In this document: piece by piece, positions 6,681 through 10,016 of the stretch
Numbering within the stretch: position 1 is the first letter of the stretch
Layout of the letters: each line of letters begins with the position of its first letter
Assembly: GCA_028695945.1 (NCBI GenBank)
Contig: JAQVIB010000064.1
Coordinates: 1-10,016 of the forward strand
DNA length: 10,016 nt
Reading direction: 5' to 3'
Source of the DNA: Lachnospiraceae bacterium
GTDB taxonomy: Bacteria; Bacillota; Clostridia; Lachnospirales; Anaerotignaceae
Position numbers and translations under genes: made by a program
The notes under the pieces: generated by a model
Database searches by the model: none
What the model was told of the DNA's origin: nothing
The model's input: the letters and a program-made list of their open reading frames with translations, nothing else

Positions 6681-7103
6681 TTGGGATTAGTTAGAGTACT
6701 TTTGCTATGGTCACTAGGCTGTGCAATAGCATTTACACTAGATAAACAAAGTAACAAATTGTGGCATAAAAGGCATGGCATTATTGATGAAAGTACACTG
6801 GAAATTGACCGTACAGACCTTGATACTACAAAAAAGCATTTTAAAGTTACAGCCAGCATAAACATTGGTGCACTGCTAATTGCCGCTTTTGTTCCCGTTA
6901 GTGCAATTAGGTGGCTTGTAACAATTGGGTGTGGCATGGTTTTGGCACCTGTATTTTACAATGTTTTTTATAACTGTCTAAAAAAATCATTACAGTCGAA
7001 AATACGCTTGTTTCTTACAATTACCTGCTCAGTGAACTTACTACTAATTATATATACATTGAACTACTTATACTGGGGATACCTTCATAAGGTTTTTGTA
7101 TAA
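6681..7103 (+). CDS. Small polytopic membrane protein of unknown function (TTG start)
   Basis: I do not recognise this 140-residue protein. Four hydrophobic segments are visible (about 3-20, 58-75, 76-98, 109-131). A polar loop at 21-57 is rich in charged residues (KLWHKRHG, then ESTLEIDRTDLDTTKKHF), and a short basic stretch lies between the third and fourth helices (KKSLQSKIR, 101-109). There is no cleavable signal, lipobox or enzyme motif. Reality of the gene is well supported: promoter with TTGTAA/TATAAT, AAGGAG at good spacing from TTG, and a strong terminator 3 bp after the stop, so it forms a complete single-gene unit. An overlapping open frame on the other strand (6617-6937) is rejected. 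Function cannot be inferred; neighbours are unrelated transcription units. Confidence 0.8.
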   Translation: MGLVRVLLLWSLGCAIAFTLDKQSNKLWHKRHGIIDESTLEIDRTDLDTTKKHFKVTASINIGALLIAAFVPVSAIRWLVTIGCGMVLAPVFYNVFYNCLKKSLQSKIRLFLTITCSVNLLLIIYTLNYLYWGYLHKVFV

Positions 7104-7106
7104 AAG

Positions 7107-7140
7107 AGTAGGCAGAGGAAAAATCTCTGCCTACTTTTTT
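7107..7140 (+). terminator. Strong rho-independent terminator after the orphan membrane protein gene
   Basis: AGTAGGCAGAG (7107-7117) pairs perfectly with CTCTGCCTACT (7125-7135) around a 7-base A-rich loop and is followed directly by a run of T (7136-7140). It starts three bases after the stop codon. Confidence 0.93.
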
Positions 7141-7328
7141 ATTTTCCTATCTTACGATTGAATCACCACAAACCAATCTTAAAATAAATGATAATCACTT
7201 TGATAATATTGTATTTATTTAAGACGAGTACAAGAAATTACAAACAAGATTCTTAAATTTCAAAATATTTTTATATATTGTAGCATTTTAATGATTTAAA
7301 GAGTGTTATATGTGAAAGGAGGTTAAGC

Positions 7329-7811
7329 ATGAAAGAATTATTATATAATAATGATGAGGATGTAATAACGACTTATGGCAATATGATATATCACATTGCT
7401 TTATCGAAAACCGGAACAAAGCATGATGCAGAGGACATATTTCAAGAAGTTTTTATGAAATATTTGAAGAAAAAGCCTAAATTCAATAATGAAGAACACA
7501 GAAAAGCTTGGTTCATTCGAGTAACTGTAAACTGTACCAGTAGCTTTTTTACCAATGTTTTTAGGAAAAAAACAAGAAATATAACAGAGGATTTAATTTT
7601 TATCGATAAAGAAATGCAAGATTTAAGCACTGAGCTACATAAAATACCTCAAAAATATAGAGAAGTAATTTACCTTTTTTATTATGAGGAAATGTCAATT
7701 AATGAAATCGGTATTGCATTAAACAGAAAAAACTCAACTGTTAGAACACAATTAACTCGGGCAAGAAGTATGCTTAAAGAATTTATGGATATGGAGGATT
7801 ATTATGTTTAA
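7329..7811 (+). CDS. ECF-type RNA polymerase sigma factor
   Basis: This 160-residue sigma-70 family protein has only regions 2 and 4, as in the extracytoplasmic-function group. Region 2 spans about residues 10-80, with DAEDIFQEVFMKYL (33-46) and KAWFIRVTVNC (59-69). Region 4 spans about 100-150, with PQKYREVIYLFYYEEMSINE (107-126) and the DNA-recognition helix around NSTVRTQLTRARSMLK (135-150). The ATG follows AGGAGG at six bases. The stop overlaps the next gene by 8 bases, and that gene encodes a membrane protein of the type often paired with such sigmas, so the two are translationally coupled. The 188-bp upstream gap holds only a weak sigma-A-like match (TTGAAT 7158-7163, TAAAAT 7180-7185, 16-base spacer); an ECF self-promoter is possible but I cannot point to one. 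Target genes are unknown. Confidence 0.92.
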   Translation: MKELLYNNDEDVITTYGNMIYHIALSKTGTKHDAEDIFQEVFMKYLKKKPKFNNEEHRKAWFIRVTVNCTSSFFTNVFRKKTRNITEDLIFIDKEMQDLSTELHKIPQKYREVIYLFYYEEMSINEIGIALNRKNSTVRTQLTRARSMLKEFMDMEDYYV

Positions 7812-8946
7812 GGACAAATATAAAGAACTAATGGATTCCTATAAACCTAGTGAAGAACTAATTAATAGAACTGTGAAATTGGCTAAAGAAACAAAACAGA
7901 CTACAAGCAAAAAAGCTAAGCATAAACATTTAAGACCTATACTAATTGGGCTATGCCTTATTGTATGCACTACTGTCGCTTATCCTGCTTTAGCAGCTAC
8001 TATAAAACGAATTTATGAGCTTATGTATTTAGCACCGCCATCGGTTGCCGAAACTTTTACGCCTGTTGAAATATCACATGAAAGTAATGGCATTAAACTT
8101 GAAGTTGTTGCAATAGATATTTCAGGAAATACTGCCAAGGTATATTTCACATTGCAAGACTTAATAGATAATCGTATAGACAAAACCATTGACTTGAAAG
8201 ATAGCTATAACATTGAGGGTGTTGGTACGGCTGTTTGTGGCTGTGAATTCTATGGATATGAAGAAGATTTAAAAAAAGCTACTTTTATGATTACAATAAC
8301 AGATTTAGATAGTAATGATATTTCAAAAAGCATTACTGACAATTTAACTTTCACATTAAAACAATTCTCCCATGAAAATCAAAAATATGGTTTTGATGAA
8401 AGCTTTAAAATTCCAGTAAACCTTGAATATATAATTTCTGATTTAAAGGGAACGCAAGAAGTGCATGCAAATGGTGCAGGCGGAGATTATGAAAAGTATA
8501 CTGGCCGTAAAATATTTAAGGAAAAGGCTGAAGCCATCATTCAAAATATAGCACCTGTTAGTGTGGGAATTGAAGGATTTAATATTATTGGTGCTGGATA
8601 CAAAGATGATAAATTGCATTTGCAAGTAGAAGTTTCCACGGGAAATACATTGAATGATTGCGGTTATTTGTATCTAAGAAAAAAAGGGGATACAAAAGAT
8701 GTAATATGCCTATACAATATCAGCTTTTCAAATTATGAACATATGCCAAATGAAGATGATGAATTGTTTCCATTGAGATACGAAGAAGAAATTTTTGACA
8801 TTCCAAAAGATGAACTATCCAACTATGAACTTTTCGGATATTTTATTAAAGAAGGACAAGTAATAGAGGGAAATTGGAAAGTTTCATTTCCTCTAACCTT
8901 TGAAATGAGCAATTCAGACCAATATCAAAAAAATATAACTAAATAA
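7804..8946 (+). CDS. DUF4179-type membrane protein, probable anti-sigma factor for the upstream ECF sigma
   Basis: This 380-residue single-pass membrane protein has a short N-terminal cytoplasmic part (1-43) of the form FKDKYKELMDSYKPSEELINRT and basic residues before the membrane (KKAKHKHLR, 36-44). One membrane helix follows (about 45-66), then a large extracellular part with beta-rich composition. That part opens with a region like other DUF4179 proteins (SHESNGIKLEVVAIDISGNTAKVYFTL, 91-117, in two motifs). There is no zinc HxxxCxxC anti-sigma motif, so inhibition, if any, would use another interface. ATG at 7804 lies inside the sigma gene and has GGAGG just upstream, an arrangement typical of sigma/anti-sigma pairs. 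The anti-sigma role is inferred from context; the signal sensed outside the cell is unknown. A terminator hairpin follows at 9066-9103. Confidence 0.75.
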   Translation: MFKDKYKELMDSYKPSEELINRTVKLAKETKQTTSKKAKHKHLRPILIGLCLIVCTTVAYPALAATIKRIYELMYLAPPSVAETFTPVEISHESNGIKLEVVAIDISGNTAKVYFTLQDLIDNRIDKTIDLKDSYNIEGVGTAVCGCEFYGYEEDLKKATFMITITDLDSNDISKSITDNLTFTLKQFSHENQKYGFDESFKIPVNLEYIISDLKGTQEVHANGAGGDYEKYTGRKIFKEKAEAIIQNIAPVSVGIEGFNIIGAGYKDDKLHLQVEVSTGNTLNDCGYLYLRKKGDTKDVICLYNISFSNYEHMPNEDDELFPLRYEEEIFDIPKDELSNYELFGYFIKEGQVIEGNWKVSFPLTFEMSNSDQYQKNITK

Positions 8947-8983
8947 GGGTTATAATAAAGCAATCTTCATTCTTAAAGGTGGA

Positions 8984-9006
8984 CTGTCAACACTTTTTTT
9001 GTACAG
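8984..9006. other. Imperfect inverted repeat of unknown role between the DUF4179 gene and its terminator
   Basis: CTGTCAA (8984-8990) and TTGTACAG (8999-9006) form an imperfect inverted repeat (one extra base) separated by a C-A-C-T-rich spacer. It lies 37 bases after the DUF4179 stop. It could be a processing hairpin, a remnant of a mobile-element end, or chance; no transposase fragment is present in this gap. Confidence 0.3.
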
Positions 9007-9065
9007 AAATTATTTAGAGAAAATAGCATTCCAATAATGAAAAGTTAATGCATTAAATAATTATA

Positions 9066-9103
9066 AAGCCTCTAAACCGATTTTTATATCAGTTTAGAGG
9101 CTT
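9066..9103. terminator. Convergent terminator between the sigma/DUF4179 operon and spoIVA
   Basis: AAGCCTCTAAAC (9066-9077) pairs perfectly over 12 bp with GTTTAGAGGCTT (9092-9103) around a 14-base loop. T tracts on either side are modest (CAAGTTGTTTTAC on +, TATAATTATTT on -). It sits between two converging genes and most likely serves both. Confidence 0.8.
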
Positions 9104-9149
9104 CAAGTTGTTTTACATTCATTTTAAAATAGCATTAAAATAATTACGG

Positions 9150-10016
9150 TTACAACAAAATGCAAATTAGACCGCCACTTCCCTCATTAATAATTTTTTC
9201 CAATGTTTCTTGAAGCTTGAACTGGGCATCCTGTGGCATTCTGTAAAGCTTATTGTTCATACCCTCTGTAACCAAAGATTCAAGGCTTCTTCCAAACAAA
9301 TTAAGTTCCCAAATCTTCTGGGGATTTTCTTTATATTCCTTTTTTAATTCTTCAATATAACTTATGGTCTGTTCCTCGCTGCCGATTATCGGATTAACCT
9401 CAGCCTCAATATCTGCCTTAATAAGGTGCATACTTCTGCCCTTAGCTTTTAGGCGAATACCGTAGCGTGAACCTTGCCTATAAAGTTCTGGCTCATCCAA
9501 AACAATATCACTAAACTGTGGAACAACAATGCCATACCCTTTCCTTTGGGCATCTGCCATAGCAAGCTTCATCTTTTCGTACCCTTCCCGTACACCTGAT
9601 AATTCTTTAATTACAGAAATAAGTTGGTAATCATTTTCCAGCGGAATATTTAAAGTTTCGCTTAAAACCTTGTAGAATAAACCATCTTCCATGGCTATTT
9701 CAGCCACGGCACTGCCATCACCAAGGCTTATTTCATCAACATATGCTTTGCGTATGTAAGGGCTATCCTCCAGCAGTTCAACAGCTTTTTTTACATCATC
9801 TATCTTGTTTATATTTTTCATCATTGCTTTAAAAGCATTTGAAAGGTCTTTTTTTATGTAGTGGTCAAATTCCAATGTATCTAACCAATTCGGCAAATTA
9901 AAACATACTTCCATAACCGGGAACTGAAGTAGAACATTCTCTAAAATTTCCTTAATGTCGTCCTCTTTAAGTTGTGCACAATTAGCAGCTAAAACTGAAA
10001 CTTCATATTCTTCCTC
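9150..10016 (-). CDS. spoIVA: Stage IV sporulation protein A (SpoIVA), C-terminal part, 5' end outside the window
   Basis: The frame is open from the right edge to TAA at 9150-9152, giving 288 visible residues of a protein usually about 490 long; ATG at 9914 is an internal Met, not the start. SpoIVA is an ATP-hydrolysing cytoskeletal protein that polymerises on the forespore surface in the mother cell, forms the base of the spore coat, and is anchored there by SpoVM. The N-terminal ATPase with Walker motifs lies beyond the window. What is visible fits the middle and C-terminal domains. From the visible start I recognise EVSVLAANCAQLKEDDI, then LPNWLDTLEFDHYIKKDL, DGLFYKVLSETL, RKGYGIVVPQ, IKADIEAEVNPIIGSEEQ, and the ending NKLYRMPQDAQFKLQETL then INEGSGGLICILL, the near-invariant SpoIVA tail. 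This is the strongest sign that the host can form endospores. Expression in B. subtilis is by SigE in the mother cell; the promoter here is off-window. Confidence 0.95.
   Translation of the reverse strand, partial: EEEYEVSVLAANCAQLKEDDIKEILENVLLQFPVMEVCFNLPNWLDTLEFDHYIKKDLSNAFKAMMKNINKIDDVKKAVELLEDSPYIRKAYVDEISLGDGSAVAEIAMEDGLFYKVLSETLNIPLENDYQLISVIKELSGVREGYEKMKLAMADAQRKGYGIVVPQFSDIVLDEPELYRQGSRYGIRLKAKGRSMHLIKADIEAEVNPIIGSEEQTISYIEELKKEYKENPQKIWELNLFGRSLESLVTEGMNNKLYRMPQDAQFKLQETLEKIINEGSGGLICILL

Noticed and set aside
6617..6937. 106-codon open frame on the - strand opposite the orphan membrane protein
   Set aside because: The + strand gene has a promoter, ribosome binding site and terminator in the right order; the - strand frame has none.
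7141..7328. Possible riboswitch or structured leader before the sigma factor gene
   Set aside because: I looked for conserved riboswitch cores and strong stems in this 188-bp gap and saw only AT-rich sequence with no clear structure.

Overview
The window is AT-rich, densely packed DNA. It is best explained as chromosome of a low-GC, spore-forming Firmicute, probably a member of the Clostridia. Four things point there: strong AGGAGG-type ribosome binding sites before nearly every gene, the C-terminal part of the sporulation coat ATPase SpoIVA at the right edge, a secreted glycosidase carrying clostridial-type stalk repeats, and an ECF sigma factor paired with a DUF4179-type membrane protein. 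I cannot name the species. There is no phage, intact insertion sequence, CRISPR array, tRNA or rRNA, and the region reads as ordinary chromosome.

Layout from left to right. 1-693 (+) is the C-terminal part of an LTA-synthase-like (sulfatase-fold) phosphoglycerol transferase. It meets a convergent MoxR ATPase plus VWA-protein operon (797-2842, -) at a shared bidirectional terminator. Next is a two-gene ABC exporter operon of the FetA/FetB (UPF0014) type (2946-4344, -). It is divergent from a PadR-family repressor (4446-4751, +), and a perfect 17-bp palindrome in the gap between them is a likely operator. A long hairpin separates padR from a convergent secreted GHL10/DUF187 glycosidase (4827-6494, -), which ends in two copper-amine-oxidase-like stalk repeats. 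A divergent pair of good sigma-A promoters then serves the glycosidase and an unrecognised four-helix membrane protein that starts with TTG (6681-7103, +) and has its own strong terminator. An ECF sigma factor and its overlapping DUF4179 membrane partner (7329-8946, +) follow. They converge on spoIVA (9150 to beyond 10016, -) at another perfect 12-bp hairpin.

Functionally, three units concern the cell envelope or spore surface: the LTA-synthase-like enzyme, the GHL10 glycosidase and SpoIVA. One is a metal-export-like transporter with its probable regulator, one is a probable signal-responsive sigma/anti-sigma switch, and one is a MoxR/VWA chaperone-like pair of unknown client. Every transcription unit is closed by its own or a shared hairpin, so these look like independent units and not one composite system. 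I found no convincing novel multi-gene system. The points most worth following are the PadR/FetAB module with its palindrome, the MoxR-VWA pair, the sigma/DUF4179 pair and the orphan membrane protein.
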